Source of the DNA: Heterobilharzia americana
Taxonomy: Eukaryota > Platyhelminthes > Trematoda > Strigeidida > Schistosomatidae
Length of the DNA: 64,000 nucleotides
Reading direction: 5' to 3'
NCBI GenBank assembly: GCA_944470555.2
Contig: OX104134.1
Location: forward strand, 97,272,701-97,336,700
A program made the translations under genes and the position numbers. The notes below the pieces were generated by a model. The model had not been told where the DNA came from. It did not search any database and worked only from the letters and a program-made list of their open reading frames with translations. Shown here piece after piece: positions 13,204 through 25,524 of the stretch. Each line of letters starts with the position of its first letter. Within the stretch, counting starts at the first letter, position 1.

Positions 13204-14822
13204 CAGAGCAGTTTTCGTGCTGAATTTCGTCCAGAAATACCACCTGCAGCCACGGAACTACAAGTGGACACAAATACTCCAACAAAAGTTGAAGTCCTGA
13301 GCTCCATAAAGCTACTGAAATGCGGGAAAGCAGAAGGACCAGATGAGATCCCACCAGAAGCACTGAGAGCAGACGCAGAGACAACAGCGGACATGCTCAC
13401 ACCACACCACTATTGCAGAAGGTGTGGAAGGAAGGGAAGGTACCTAAAGATTGACTGGAAGAAGGGCTATCTTGTCAAACTCCCGAAGAAGGGCTACCTA
13501 AGCCTTTGCAAAAACTAGCGCGGAATCATGCTCCTGTCCACCCCAAGCAAAATATTAAGCCGCGTCATCCTGGAGAGACTAAATGATGCACTGGATTCAA
13601 AACTACGACCCGAACAGGCTGGCTGAAATCACGAAGTACAAATCATGTGCGGACCAAATCGCAACACTTCGCATCGTCATTGAACAGAGCATAGAACGGC
13701 AGTCAACCCTCTACCTCAACTTCATTGACTTTGAAAAGGCCTTTGACAGTGTCGACCGAGAAGTAATTTGCCAGCTGCTTCAACACAACGGAATATCACA
13801 AACCTTTATCGACCTCATTCAACAACTATATGAAGACGCCACACAATGGGAAGCTCAGTGATGCTTCTGAAGTGAAAACAGGAGCAAATCAAGGCTGTCT
13901 ACTATCACCAATGACCTTTCTGATTGTGGTCGACTGATCATGCAGCAAACAGTGGGGAGCGAGAAGAGGGAGATACGCTGGACTGCGGTAAAGAACCTAG
14001 AAGATTTGGATTTCGCCGACGACTTGTGTTTAATGTGGCACAAACTTGAAGACCTACAGGCGAAAACTAACAAGTTGACAGAAGAGGCAGGGCAGCAAAG
14101 ATGGCACTTCAAGTGAACGTAGAGAAGATAGAGGTGATGAAGATATTCAACCAGCGCCACCATCAACAACAACAAGCTCCATTCACCATCAGCGGGAGAA
14201 ACTTAGAGGAATTGCCTCTTTCACCTATCTAGGCAGCACTGTTTCGACTACAGGCGGTACAGACGAGGATGTCAAAGCCAGGATCGGAAAACTAACAAGA
14301 CAGGCTTTCATTAACCTGAAACCAGTGTGGAGATCTTCTGCACTCAGCACAAAGCGTAAACAAGATCCGGATTTTCAACACCAATGTCGGGTCAGTGCTT
14401 CTATATGGTTCAGAGATTTGGCGCGTTACGAAAGGCATTTTCAACAAACTACAGACTTTCATCAACAACTGGCTACGCTCAGACGGCCAAAAAGAATAAG
14501 CAACAAGGGATTGTGGTCGGGCAACGAACCAACCAAGAACCCATCGCATAAGAAATATGCAGAAGGAAGTGGACATGGATTGGGCGTACACTGAGAGGGC
14601 CAACTGGGGACAAAATGCGCCAGTCCCTCGAGTGGGACCCAGATGGGAAGCGACAAGTTGGGCGTCCGAGTTGAGGGTGACATGGAGGAGATGGTGTGAA
14701 GAAGAAATGAGAGCTTGTGGGCTGTCGTGGAGCCAAGTTCGAAAGATTTCAGAGAACAGAGTGGAATGGAGACGTGCTACTGAAGCCCTATGTTCCATTA
14801 GGAACCCAAGGGACAAATAATA
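13204..14822 (+). pseudogene. RTE-like (SR2-type) LINE reverse transcriptase, frameshifted
   Basis: This is the longest retrotransposon relic in the window. Successive frames carry pieces of one RT: KCGKAEGPDEIPPEALRA (about 13320..13373), IDFEKAFDSVDRE (about 13723..13762), QGCLLSP (about 13890..13911), LDFADDL (about 14007..14027, the catalytic YADD-type box), then IRIFNTNVGSVLLYGSEIW (about 14366..14422) and a C-terminal RNPRDK end at 14818. At least four frame changes and several stops break it. The order and motifs match RTE-clade LINEs such as schistosome SR2. The 3' end is GGGACAAATAATATAATAATAA. Confidence 0.85.
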
Positions 14823-17577
14823 TAATAATAATTTCATGCTGAATTGACGAGAGCTGGACAAAAATGGGAGTGAGGACTGAACTATTACCTAATTCTAAAT
14901 TTCTCAATAAACTGTACTGTGACACGTATACACAACGGCAATAGTAAGCTATTTTGTATTGGGTTTCAGAACACATTTATTTGCATGATTTCAAGAATGT
15001 AGTTTCCGTCACGTGTAACATGTGTAATTTTCTGAAATTCAGGAGCCAAGCCATTCACATTTCATGAACTCATTTGATTGAAGTCAGACAATTGTTGTAG
15101 AAAATACTACCACTATTGTCACCACCAGAATTTCTACTAAAACAATACTGTGAAAATTTGATCATTTTATTGTGTAGTGAAGCAAGTAAGAAGTCTTACA
15201 GTTTATTCACTCGTTTCTTAAGCAATTGCTTATGTGTAAATGTGTTATACAATAGTGTGTATTTTTTATCTGTAAAGTCCAAGGGGCAAAATCTTTGGTA
15301 ACCAAAAACTTGATCACTTTTAGGCCACTGAAAATCAGTTACTGAAGTGTGATAATAAACAGAATTCATTTGAACAAAAAGGGAACTATTGACACTTACT
15401 GAGAACAAACTTGATTTTCAAAAATATCTCTGGAAGCATATTTATATTCTTGTTTGTTACGGTATACTAGGTGGCAAAGAGAAACTTTCATACTTATGAG
15501 CAGACTGAAAAAACCCTATAAGTGGTTTGGAACTAATTCTGAAAACTGAAATCATTCTCTTCCTTTTTTCTGCTATGATGGTCAAAAGTAAGTCGAAAAT
15601 TAATTTATTTGGCACAAGAAGATTCTCAACGTGCTATTTATCACTTAAATTATTACTTCGGTGTACGTATTTGTGTTTAGATTCGAATGATTTTATCAAA
15701 ACAAATAGACTCACAAACGTTATGTGCATTGCTAGATGACACGCAGATACATTCCTGGCTATTTTTCAACGCAATTTACGCTTTTTCCAAATATCGACCT
15801 TGTAAATTTTTTGGTTAGTGGATTCGTAGTTAAAATTCACACTTTTCGTTAGAAGTTATTGTTGAGTACCGTATTCAAAAATAATCTCCCAAGCTTCTTC
15901 AGTCCAAAGAGGAATTTATTTTCGACTTATTTTTTGCTGTTTGTCAACTCTTAGTAACTGAAAACAAAGTTAAACTCTGATAATGATCCTACGACAAATA
16001 AAACTCGATTCAATTTCATTTTAAGTGGTAATTTGTAACGGTGATAGAACTCGTCACCGAGGTATATGTCTGCAACTTATACAGAAACTTACACCTTAAT
16101 AGCCGATATTATTGATCAGTAACATTTTAATATTGCTTATGAATGTCATAGCTGGGATTAGTGAACTGAATGTGATGTGGAGGCAGCATCAGTTCCCTCA
16201 ATGATGTTCATTTACTTTGCAGACAATTACAAAGAAAAGGATAAGTTCTGTGACTTAGTATCAATCGTCAAAAACTGAAAAAGCATAAAATGCTTTATAC
16301 AAGAATAAAAACTGGTTCTAGTCAATTTCTACGGGGAATGTCCTGTGGGATGAAGTTCTCAGATGAAGACGGGTACGATAAAATTCGCATGAGAAGGAAA
16401 CATTGGAAACCAGTCAACTAATTCCACAGAATACTCCATAAAATCTTTAGAATATCTATTAAAGCAAATAAGAATAATACATCTATGTAAAACCAACAAA
16501 GTGACAATCAGCAAACTAGAACTTCAAGCTTGTATCCAGAAAAACTGTTTAAATCAGCACCTTGGTAATAAGCCTAGTAAAGAAGTGTCCCTATCTTTTC
16601 AAAAAAGTTCTCATTATGATACAGTACCTTGCTTCCTAACTTTTGTGTTCACTTTTATTTAAGGATATTTAGTGGCAATTTCTCATTTTTCTTCTCAACC
16701 AGTATTGACTGTCTTGATGAAATGGGTAGCTTACGACAAACGAATCTAGAACAATCTTTTCGTCATATCACATTCGGATGAATATATCGCTAAACCTGTG
16801 AACTATTTAGTTCCATCATCGCTTCTTCTTGTTTAAATAAAACTTTATCAGTCAAAATTGTTTCGACTGGCAAAATAAGGTATGTATGTAGTGATAATGA
16901 AACTCTCTGGAGAATTATAGATATCAGTCATATTTGAACCAGTGTACTGCAGATTATCTGTCACATGCTTTATTAAATCACCAACAAAGTTCAAGTAAGA
17001 ACTCGATTTTCATTCAGTTGCAAACTCAAAGTTTCGTAACTAGCAACCGTAGAAGTGAGCAAAATGTTTATTTTTTCTTTCTATAATCTCACCTAGACTA
17101 CCTACTATGGTCATTGTTTTCTCAAGCATTCACTCATATCATATAAATAATGAATACCCCTTATTGTGTACCGGGAGCGAAAGGATGGGTATACGCTGGC
17201 TGGACCGATGAAGAGATGACTCTAGAATATTTGGATTTCACCGATGATAATTTATGTCCAATGTCTTGTCTCACAAACTCGAATACCGACATGCAAAAGC
17301 CAACAAGTTGACAGGAGAGGCGGTGAAGACGGGACTTCAAGTGAATATAGAGAAGATGGAGGTGATGAGGATAACCAACCACAACGACAACAACAGTAGC
17401 AGCAGGAGCCAATCACCATGAAGAGGAGAAATCTAAAGGAAGTAGTCTCGTTGACCTACCTAGGTGGAACAGCCTGGTTTCAACGACAGGCAGCGACACA
17501 GATGAGAATGTGAAAGCCAGGATCGGAAAGATCGCAAGACAGGCCTTCATTACTCTGAACTAATCAGTGTGGAGATC

Positions 17578-17626
17578 TACTCCACTCCACTCCACTCCAC
17601 TCCACTCCACTCTACTCTACTCTATT
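17578..17626. repeat. (CCACT)n pentanucleotide microsatellite, about 10 units
   Basis: A 5-bp period lies at the same element position as the longer array at 2042..2140. Confidence 0.95.
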
Positions 17627-17833
17627 CAGCATGAAGCGTGAACAACATCTCGATTTTCAAGATTAAGTCAGTCAAGTAAGTTAGTGCCTCCATGTGATGA
17701 TTGAGAGACTTGGCGCGTCGCGAGAAGCATTTCCAACAATCTACAGACATACATCATCCACAACTGCCACCTAGGCTCACTCGATACTGAAGATCAGATG
17801 ACCAGGGTGGTAAGGATAAGCAAGGAGGAAGTG

Positions 17834-17864
<31 letters not shown>

Positions 17865-17885
17865 TTGGCTGGCTGGCTGGCTGGC
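17834..17885. repeat. (GGCT)n tetranucleotide microsatellite, 13 units
   Basis: A 4-bp period over 52 bp has one GGTT unit. It corresponds to the longer array at 1698..1832 in the inverted LINE copy. Confidence 0.95.
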
Positions 17886-18268
17886 AACGAACCAACCAAG
17901 AATCCATTGCTCAACAAATATGCAGGAGAAAGTGAATATGGATTGGATTGGACTGGATTGGACATAGTGTGAGAAGACCGTCTGGGAACATTACGCTCCA
18001 GACCAGGTCTTCGAGTCGAACCCAAATGGAAAACGACGAGTTGGATGTTCGAGCCGAGGATGACATGGAGGAGATGATGTGAGGAAGAAATGAAATCTCC
18101 TGGACAGTAATGTAGTCAGTTTCAGAAGGTTTCAGAGAACAGAGTGGAATGGTGGGATGCTACTGAATCCCTTTGTTGCACTAGTACCCAAGTGACAAAT
18201 AATAATGAAATGACTATTGTTTACCAGTAAAAGGGAAGTAAAATAATTTTAAATTCATCAAATTTTAC

Positions 18269-18424
18269 CTTTGATACATGGTGCATCCGGTAGACGTGTT
18301 TGCTTATAACCATCTTGACAACGATTGCACGCTTGTCCAATAACACCTGGTTTACATGGACATTGACCAGTTTTACGATCACAGTGTTGATTGGCAACTG
18401 AACCAATAGGATGGCATCGACATT
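18269..18424 (-). CDS. Netrin, exon 4: laminin-type EGF domain LE3
   Basis: This 156-bp exon encodes the last LE domain. The acceptor is TTTATTTGTAG at 18425..18435; the donor AAAG|GTAAAA starts at 18268. Both junctions are phase 1. The frame reads [40 protein letters not shown] and [12 protein letters not shown]. The CHPIG start, GQCPCK centre and CNRC..GY.Q.R.P..PC end match netrin LE3, the domain that contributes to binding DCC/UNC-40-type receptors in other animals. An RTE-like LINE copy ends about 63 bp beyond the donor. The product should continue into a short linker and an NTR domain, which lie further left. Confidence 0.93.
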
Positions 18425-18774
18425 CTACAAATAAATACTTGTAAATATTAAATCTTTTCTCGTTTTTTTTTTCTAAAACTGACTGTACAAACAACATGCT
18501 TAATGTGGGAAATGAACTCTAGTTTTAATTGGAAAAATAATAGAATTATAGTGTTCATGCTGTGAAAACTTCATGCAATTTGTTTAGGCTTTGGCTAGTA
18601 CCTGTAGATGTATGCATAAGCAATTTCCTACTGGAAATATTGTCATGATTTGTGTTAAGCACATGCACAGGCAAGCCTAGGTAGTAGTACTTAAAAGTAC
18701 GTATAAATATTTCCAGACCTCCCACCATATTTATTCAGATCGACATAGAATTGATGATATTTTTGTCACAGGGA

Positions 18775-19175
18775 GGTATGAAGGGATTACAAGTTCTTAC
18801 TCCCAAATGTCTTCATGACATTACTCGTGCATGGTTGAATCACCGTATCAGCAGTATTGAGGTCAGGCGAAGGATGCTAAGCAGGAAAGAGGAGTCAGTC
18901 AGTTAGATTGTGAACTTCCATCGACTGAGATGGCTGGGACGTGTACTGCCCATGTCCAGTCACCGCCTACCTAGAGGTGCCGTGCTAAGGGGAAGTTGGA
19001 TTAGTTTGAAAGAAGGTTCAGGTTGCCAGACCAGATGTGACATCAGTTCAAGAGGTCTCTGGCTGCTGGTATGAGCCACGTGGGAAATGTAGACTGTTTG
19101 GTTGGGATTCCCGATAGGACTGGAATCAGTGGCTGAGGAGCCTTGATGATATGACTAAATACTGATCACAATGGC
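18775..19175 (+). mobile_element. LINE 3' fragment of a different family (CR1/Perere-like)
   Basis: The plus frame reads CLHDITRAWLNHRISSIEVR, then after a stop NFHRLRWLGRVLPMSSHRLP. This matches the conserved post-RT region of CR1-type LINEs, where RWLGHVLRM..RLPRRAL is typical. The segment ends with ACTGATCACAATGGCTCAAATG. It is decayed and 5' truncated. Confidence 0.7.
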
Positions 19176-20109
19176 TCAAATGTACTCACTCGTTGATGTC
19201 TTCTAAATCTTGAATCTTTTGAATGACCATAATCTTTAAATTCCTTCTCCTCCCAAACAGCTTTGCTTACGTTGATATAACTGTTTTTTGATTTCTTTAA
19301 TCTTTCTACACTATTGTGAAGTGTGGTAACTTGAACAGATGCACTTGTGTGCAATGTTCTGTTATGAATTTTTCCGTCTGTTTTTTCTAAACTGATATGT
19401 AGGTGATCAGAGATGATGATAGAGTTGAATCCCAACATCTGTGAAGGAGACTTTCTTCTATCTGGTTCCGCAAGTCAGCAAGCGATACGCATATAACACA
19501 AGAAAGTTCAACATTACTTGACTGAAACCTCCAAAATTAGGAAGATTATTTCTTCGTATAATTTTGACTTTCAGCTTTGAAGCTGTTTCTTCAGTTTAGT
19601 TTGTATTTTGATCCTAGTTTCTCTCATAAATTTGTGCGGGTGAGCTTTATCTCTTCACTGCATTTTCTTTGGAATTGACATCCGACAAAACCAATGACTG
19701 CATAACTCCGTTCAGCATCTATCATTATCATACCAGTTGATATCTACATATCACCTTAAATACAGTAAGAACAGTAGTTGAAGCAGTATAGTGTACTCGT
19801 TGTTTTTATGGCCAAAAGGCTGACTATTTGTACTGTTACAACATTCTTCTTCTTCTGTCATAGGAATCATAATTTGAAAATCATTATTTTCCACAAAAAT
19901 CACATTTCATTAGATTCATGAAGTGCAAATATTCTATGTACGTTGACATATCCTCAGTTTTGGTATACTATGTCTGAACACCATTATCAAGAACGCAACT
20001 AGCATGAATAGTTCGCATCTTTTTTAACCGAATGTGGAGATAAATACTCAACGATGGCCTTGAATGACTGTCACCCGCCTATCGCCGATAGATAAAAGTT
20101 GGAAAATGT

Positions 20110-20310
20110 GGACCATTGGGTTTAGATCCATTGGCTTAATGGTAACGCAATCGCCACAGAAACTGAAGAGCGTGAATTCGATCTGTAGTGAGGTCGTGGG
20201 TGGACACTGCTAAGATGCCGCATGCTAAGACAAAATAGCTGTCCAATGCTGCTACGTTTTCAATAGTCCTTCAACTGTTATCAATCTGTGATGAATACTA
20301 CCTTGGAAAC
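20110..20310 (+). mobile_element. Degraded family B SINE
   Basis: The tRNA-like box (AATGGTAACGC and GAATTCGATCTGTAG) is followed by a decayed ribozyme segment (CACTGCTAAGATGCC...AGCTGTCCAATGC) and the TCAATCTGTGATGAATACTACC end. The core strand CTGANGA is lost. Confidence 0.65.
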
Positions 20311-21717
20311 AAACCTATTTCTCCAAAGTTAGTCCTGGACCTAGAATAGTTCGAAATTTTAATACTCTACACTACCATGCTGATTGTTACATTCTTTCAG
20401 GAAATTACGTTAACAGTTTTTCAGTAGACATTGATTCTATTATCAGTAATTCCAAAAGACATGCAAGCGTTCGAAAAATTTCCTTAAACTTATACGTTCA
20501 CCTACAGGAGCAAACTCGTGATTAGCATAGGCTAGGTTTGACAATCAGAAGATCTTCCATGTCTTCAAATATAGAAATTCAAATGGTTGAATGAACGAAG
20601 AGTTTGTGTGACAGTACTAAGGCTTATCACATTGTAATTGCCATCAGAAATACTCTTGTAGCCTGTAAATGAGTTTCTCATATAATTCCGCTTTTAGATC
20701 ATAAGATGAAGTACAACCGATTGGGATAGATAGTATCTACTGCCAAGTTTAATCTGTCAGGTAATGTAGCTTGTAAGCAAAATATTACGAATCTACCCTG
20801 TTTAAATCAGTAGAAGAGATACAAGGATTCAATTATTCTTTTCTGTCTCAAAGTTCAGTCGGTTGCATGTAACCTTGTAATTTCATCCGCAAACTATCTC
20901 AAACTATAATCCTAACTGATTCAGTTTCTTATTTTGAAATACCCAATTTCTGCATCTCTCGGAATGATAGATTACCTTATAAACTTGTTCAAAAATGTCT
21001 GTAGCATGCAAAATGGCATTCACACATTATGTACGTAACACGAGTGATTATTCTAATCCAGTTCATGCTTTGTTTAATCTTTTTGTAAAACGTAGACACT
21101 GCATTTATTCCTAACCGTATTACCTACGCAAAGTATGGCTGAGTGGAAATGACCTCTAAAATAGCAGTATAAGTTACTGAAAATAGTAAGTAGTTGGCTC
21201 TGGGACTGGACTTCATACTTGTCTTTTCTAGACTACAGAATGTATCTACAGCGTTTTAGAATCCTATTATGTTTCTGGAGATTTAAAGTCTACACATCTG
21301 AGTAGACTTGAATCATCCTTTATATTTTCAGCCTTCCAGGTTCAGCTACAGAAGTGGAAGCCGTGTTTAACAGTCTTAGATCCATGCTGAATAAGAGCAT
21401 AATGAGAAACACTATCCTCTGACTGAGTTGATTTGGAATTCAGTAAGTCTGTCCATGAAGTTTGAGTAATATCTTGTAATTTAGTCCGTTAATTTAATGG
21501 AGTATTGGTATATTCGGTACAGTGATTAGTAGAAGGTCAAATCTTTCACAGCCTAATTTTTTCAAAAATAAAGTCGACATTTTCTAGCTCTAAGCGTCGT
21601 CAGGTGTCCAGTTGGCAATTATTTAGCCAGCTTGATATGCTACGCTTTTAAAGATGAGGGGCATCCAACTACTCATAATTTTTGTGACAAAATGCATGCA
21701 CCTTATATAATTCTTAC

Positions 21718-21906
21718 CCAAACAAACTTGATCATGACTGACAGGTTTTGTCCAGTCCCTATAATATCCTGTAGCGCAGTTATGACACCTTCTCCCTACT
21801 GTATTATGCTGACAGTCTTGACAAACACCACCGCTTACCTTCATGGACATGAGATATAACTGATTTGAAAAAATGCATGAGTTAGAGTGTAAATTACAAT
21901 CACATC
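21718..21906 (-). CDS. Netrin, exon 3: laminin-type EGF domain, LE2-like copy b
   Basis: This is a second 189-bp exon for an LE2-type domain, 488 bp downstream of the first. The acceptor is GTGGATTAG followed by GATGTGATTG at 21906, with a poor pyrimidine tract. The donor is TTGG|GTAAGA at 21717, which is strong. Joined in phase 1 it reads CDCNLHSNSC, VSGGVCQDCQHNTVGRRCHN and GYYRDWTKPVSHDQVC. This copy is the closer match to canonical netrin LE2 (NLH after the CxC, HNT-x-G-R-x-C-H, and the GYYRD...KP...H tail). Because both flanks are phase 1, exon 1 can join it directly (Arg codon) or through exon 2 (Gly codon), and either copy can join exon 4. Confidence 0.91.
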
Positions 21907-22394
21907 CTAATCCACAGTAACATCCATGCGCATATGCGTGCAGAAGTGCATCATAAAAAATGCAAATGTTATGAATTCATGCAACAATTATTTGTTATCA
22001 GGACATATAAGATATCACAGTTACCACAACAACATTGAATTTTGAAGCACATCGTATAGTTAGCATTGTATAGTTAGAATTGCAGCGTGGATATAGGACG
22101 GATAACGAATCAGTTAATATTTTCCCCAATAATTTATATTGCGAGGCCCAGTCAATTTTTATATTTGATAAATAAATAAATAAGCACAATTATAATACTG
22201 AATTAGTCAGAAACAGTAACAACAACAACAACAGCAAAGTCAGTAATAATAAAACACAACATTGTAATCGGATCAAATAAAAAAAGCAGATTGTAAGCTA
22301 AAATATTTCACCACCACTTTTTTGTTTGGTTAGTTGATATAATATGAAATGAAGAACTTTTTCAGGGTTCTTTCTGCTATCATTAAGTGCCTAC
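21907..22394 (-). other. Netrin intron 2, between the two LE2-like exons (488 bp)
   Basis: This short intron separates the duplicated 189-bp exons. It starts GTAGGC and ends GTGGATTAG. At 488 bp it is far too long for the two exons to exclude each other by steric hindrance alone, so any exclusive splicing would need regulated splicing or RNA pairing. I see no obvious complementary docking sequences. Confidence 0.85.
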
Positions 22395-22583
22395 CTCGAC
22401 ATGCGTGCTCATTTCCCATGGGTAGATTAGGATCACGATAATAGCCAACTATACATTGATCGCAGTTTGGACCTTCAGTATGATGTTGACATGCCACACA
22501 TATACCACCTGTTATACCTCCGGAGCGTTTGAAAGCTTTCACACTGAAAACACACTGTTTAGTGTGATTACCACATTGACAAG
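22395..22583 (-). CDS. Netrin, exon 2: laminin-type EGF domain, LE2-like copy a
   Basis: This 189-bp exon encodes one full laminin-type EGF domain with eight cysteines. The acceptor is TTTTACAACAG followed by exon at 22583; the donor is CGAG|GTAGGC at 22394, a rather weak site. Joining it to exon 1 makes a Pro codon across the junction, and the frame then reads CQCGNHTKQC, SGGITGGICVAC, QHHTEGPNCDQC and GYYRDPNLP. It is phase 1 on both sides, so it can be skipped without a frameshift. It aligns without gaps to the next exon, with 24 of 63 residues identical including all eight cysteines. It is the more diverged copy compared with ordinary netrin LE2: Gly-Asn replaces Asn-Leu after the CxC, and the region between cysteines 5 and 6 is acidic. 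Confidence 0.9.
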
Positions 22584-22787
22584 CTGTTGTAAAAGAGGAG
22601 GCGGATGAAGTGACCAGAAAAAAACTAAAAACTATTATCATAATCAATTTTAGTAGCAATGCAAAGAACAGCGAATCTATAATAACAATTACCATTTTCT
22701 AGGTGTAGTTTTGAAAAATTACTGATACTTTCTTACTTCAATTTATCTGAATTGGACTAAAGTTGTACAACATGGGAAAACAATTAC

Positions 22788-23130
22788 CAGTGACGGATAG
22801 TCCCTAGTAGTGAAATACAGAACACATGTTTCGTCCTATTTAGTACTTGTCAACTGGATATACCTCTTTGGCGAACGATGTTTCCCCCACTGAGGCTCGA
22901 ACCCGAAACCGATCACATCGAACGCCAGAGCGTTATCCACTAGTCCATCAAGTCACGACAGTCAATCTTTGTGCTATGGATATAGTTTTTATTTTGTTGC
23001 TTGTATTATCCCGTCGTTGATTGGACCAAATTTTTCCGTCTGTACTATCATATGGGCTCCTGTGTGGATGGTTTGATATCGCTTGTTTCAATTATATATT
23101 CATGGTGGGTAGCGACTATCAGTGGAACGT
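22788..23130 (-). mobile_element. SM-alpha-type SINE
   Basis: On the minus strand it has a tRNA-like promoter (GATGGACTAGTGGATAACGC and GGTTTCGGGTTCGAGCC), a hammerhead remnant and the CCCATATGATAG...GACGGGATAATACAAGCAA tail. The core strand CTGACGAG has become TTGACAAG while GGACGAAAC is kept, so the ribozyme should be inactive. A further partial unit begins near 23098. Confidence 0.78.
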
Positions 23131-24699
23131 TAATATGAAAGTGAAACACAAGCAGTATCGAAGCATCTGATCATTAAAACTAATTACAACCAAATATGAT
23201 CGACGGTGTACTTTTCTACCTCTATTTATACAAGACTACTTTCATCTATCCTGTTTCTGCTCACTTCTTTTCTCCCTATAACTTTCTTTATCAACTACTG
23301 AACAACTAGGAGTGTATACCCATTCATGTGACATGACAGTGGTTAGCTATGTAATTCAACTGCTAAGCTTCTGTGTCGCTTATCTTTCTTTTTTGCTAAA
23401 GACGAGTTGTAGTATGGGGGAATATCTGGTCAACTGGTACCAACAGATTTATTTCTTCTAATTCAAAAAGAATCGGCATACTACCTAGTTACTGTAGGGA
23501 AACCGTGTTTGTCAGTAGACTATACCACCAAACAAACAGAGCAATAAAACAGTGATGTGCACGCCGTTGAAACCACTTGGCTGTAATTAAAAATATTTTC
23601 AGTTTAGTTGACCACATTCAAACCCCACTAATTCTCCAACTTCTTGATAATGAAGGAGGTTAACTTTATCCGTGGATGAATCGTTTCAACACGTCTGAAC
23701 TTTAGAATTTTCCTCTTCACAGAATATATGTATTTTTCGGGTAAATTCAAGCTAATAATTTTTCTCACTCACACAAAAGTAACAAAATTCTTTATTTTAC
23801 CAGCTGATGTAATGATAAGCGGCATTTTGAGTGATCTAAGACAAGCGGGTTACATTCAAAAAATAATTAATTATATTTGTACTGAAATCAAGAAAGAACC
23901 CGAAAATCTCTTACAATATAAAGGGCGTGAACAGAATAGTAACAAAAAAGGACTAATTTACCTAAAACGTTTGTCCTGATAATCGCAAAATTTCGACCTA
24001 CAGCCTAAGCTGTAGCTAATCCATTCCTTAGCTTGGCGGTCCTGAGCTGGATTTACTGTGAAATCGTAGGTTGGTACCAATGAAGAGCATCTAACTAGGC
24101 AAAAGCAATTGTCTAGTGGTGCCTGAGTCTCAGTAGTTTTTTGGGCAACAGAATCCACACAGGGAAATGTTCCATAATATGAATTTGTAAGAACCTGTCA
24201 TATATTCATATATTCAACCTGAATCTGTTGACGTTCAATATTTCTCTCATGTAAGCATTCACAAATTTTACAGTTTCTCTTCTTTGATCGAAATAAAGAT
24301 TTTTTTATTTCGCTACTGATTTTCATTATTTTTTTTAACATTTAAAACTAAATGCGCATTTTCTCTGCTGTACATTTCCATCAATTTCACTAGTATTTTT
24401 CTGTCTGACTAAAGTGCAATACTTAGTTAATTAAGCCGTCACCTCATTTCTAGTTTTTAATTTTCGTTTTATAAATGTATTGTGATGATATCACGTTACT
24501 TATCAACTGCTTTTCTAACCCAAATATTATTATAAAATCAAGTTGCAGAAGGATTAACCTTCACGCTTTTAATGATCTTGACATATCTAGACTCACTATC
24601 TTAATTCATTATCTGTAAATAGCTAAATTTAAAAGTTTGCTGTGTTCGAAAACGTGAATGCTTATGAAAAAGACCGTAATATTATTTCTAGAGAATAAT

Positions 24700-24930
24700 A
24701 TTTGGCTGTAGTACCCCAGCGGTTTAGTGGATAACGCTTTTGCGTAATGGGTTCAAATCTCAGTTGGAATAACATCACTCATTGAGGTACAGGTACACCC
24801 ACCTGACGAGTCTCAAGTAGGAGATGTGTGTCCTGGGTTCCACTGCTACCTACCAAGCAGAGAACAGCATAACCAGTATTCGAGTATTATCGAGGTATCC
24901 GTATACGAGCTCACCCGCCAAAAGAGGTCG
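24700..24930 (+). mobile_element. SM-alpha-type SINE
   Basis: The tRNA-like box is CCCCAGCGGTTTAGTGGATAACGC with GGGTTCAAATCTC. The hammerhead strand CTGACGAGT is kept at about 24804, but the GAAA strand is lost (AGGAGATGTGTGTCC). The body continues to about 24930. Confidence 0.72.
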
Positions 24931-25524
24931 AGTGATTCGGCATTTATAGCAACAGGAGATTGCAAGTATCAAAAAATATTTGACTTCCCTATTAGAACTA
25001 AAGTATATACTTTTAATATCATGGTCTTTATCCGACATAACTATATTGTTTAGATTTCCTCAGTTGGAGTATCTTCAAATTAAATTTATCTAACAAGATC
25101 AAAGGTAAAAAGATAACTTTAATCCTCTTGCAATCTCATATATTTAAGATGAAGCTCTCAAAACAATATTGGAGATTTAAAACTTTACGGAAAAACTGGT
25201 TGTTTGCATAGTGAGCAAATGTTGACTAATCATAATCAACATTTAAGCATGAGTCCTCCATGTCTCAGTCAAAACCTAACTACTGAAATATTTATGACAG
25301 TCAGTTCCTATGTAAATAAGGTATTTTCTTCGAGGAGTCGGGTTCTTGTCTTCTAGCGTCCGAATTACACAAAAAATTGAGTCTTACAGAATTTGTTAAC
25401 ATTCTCTTTAACTGAGAACTAACAAACAAAGATGACCTCCCCAAAAGTATTTTTCACTGGAAACAAATTGTGAAATACTAAACAATACTGTGTCAGCCAA
25501 CCTGCTAGACACACCACATTCCTT

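Larger units (their letters stand above)
17185..18205 (+). mobile_element. RTE-like LINE 3' copy adjacent to netrin exon 4
   Basis: This plus-strand copy is nearly identical to the reverse complement of 1395..2530. It has traces of the RT C-terminal region (17195..17560), a CCACT array (17578..17626), a GGCT array (17834..17885) and the 3' end at about 18205. It is truncated at its 5' end and has stops. It ends about 63 bp outside the LE3 exon's donor site, on the opposite strand to the gene. Confidence 0.82.
18425..21717 (-). other. Netrin intron 3 (3.3 kb)
   Basis: The intron runs from GTAAGA at 21717 to TTTGTAG before 18424. It contains a LINE 3' fragment (about 18775..19175), a repeat-derived open frame (19190..19438) and one family B SINE relic (about 20110..20310). 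The stretch 20320..21600 shows nothing I recognise. Confidence 0.85.

Noticed and set aside
19190..19438. A clean 83-codon open segment on the minus strand in intron 3, with a good acceptor (CTTCACAG) and a GTGAGT donor
   Set aside because: It is phase 0/0 and hits a stop in the netrin frame, so it cannot be a netrin exon. Part of it (GAAGTGTGGTAACTTGAAC region) recurs in diverged form at about 7160..7225, which points to an interspersed repeat.
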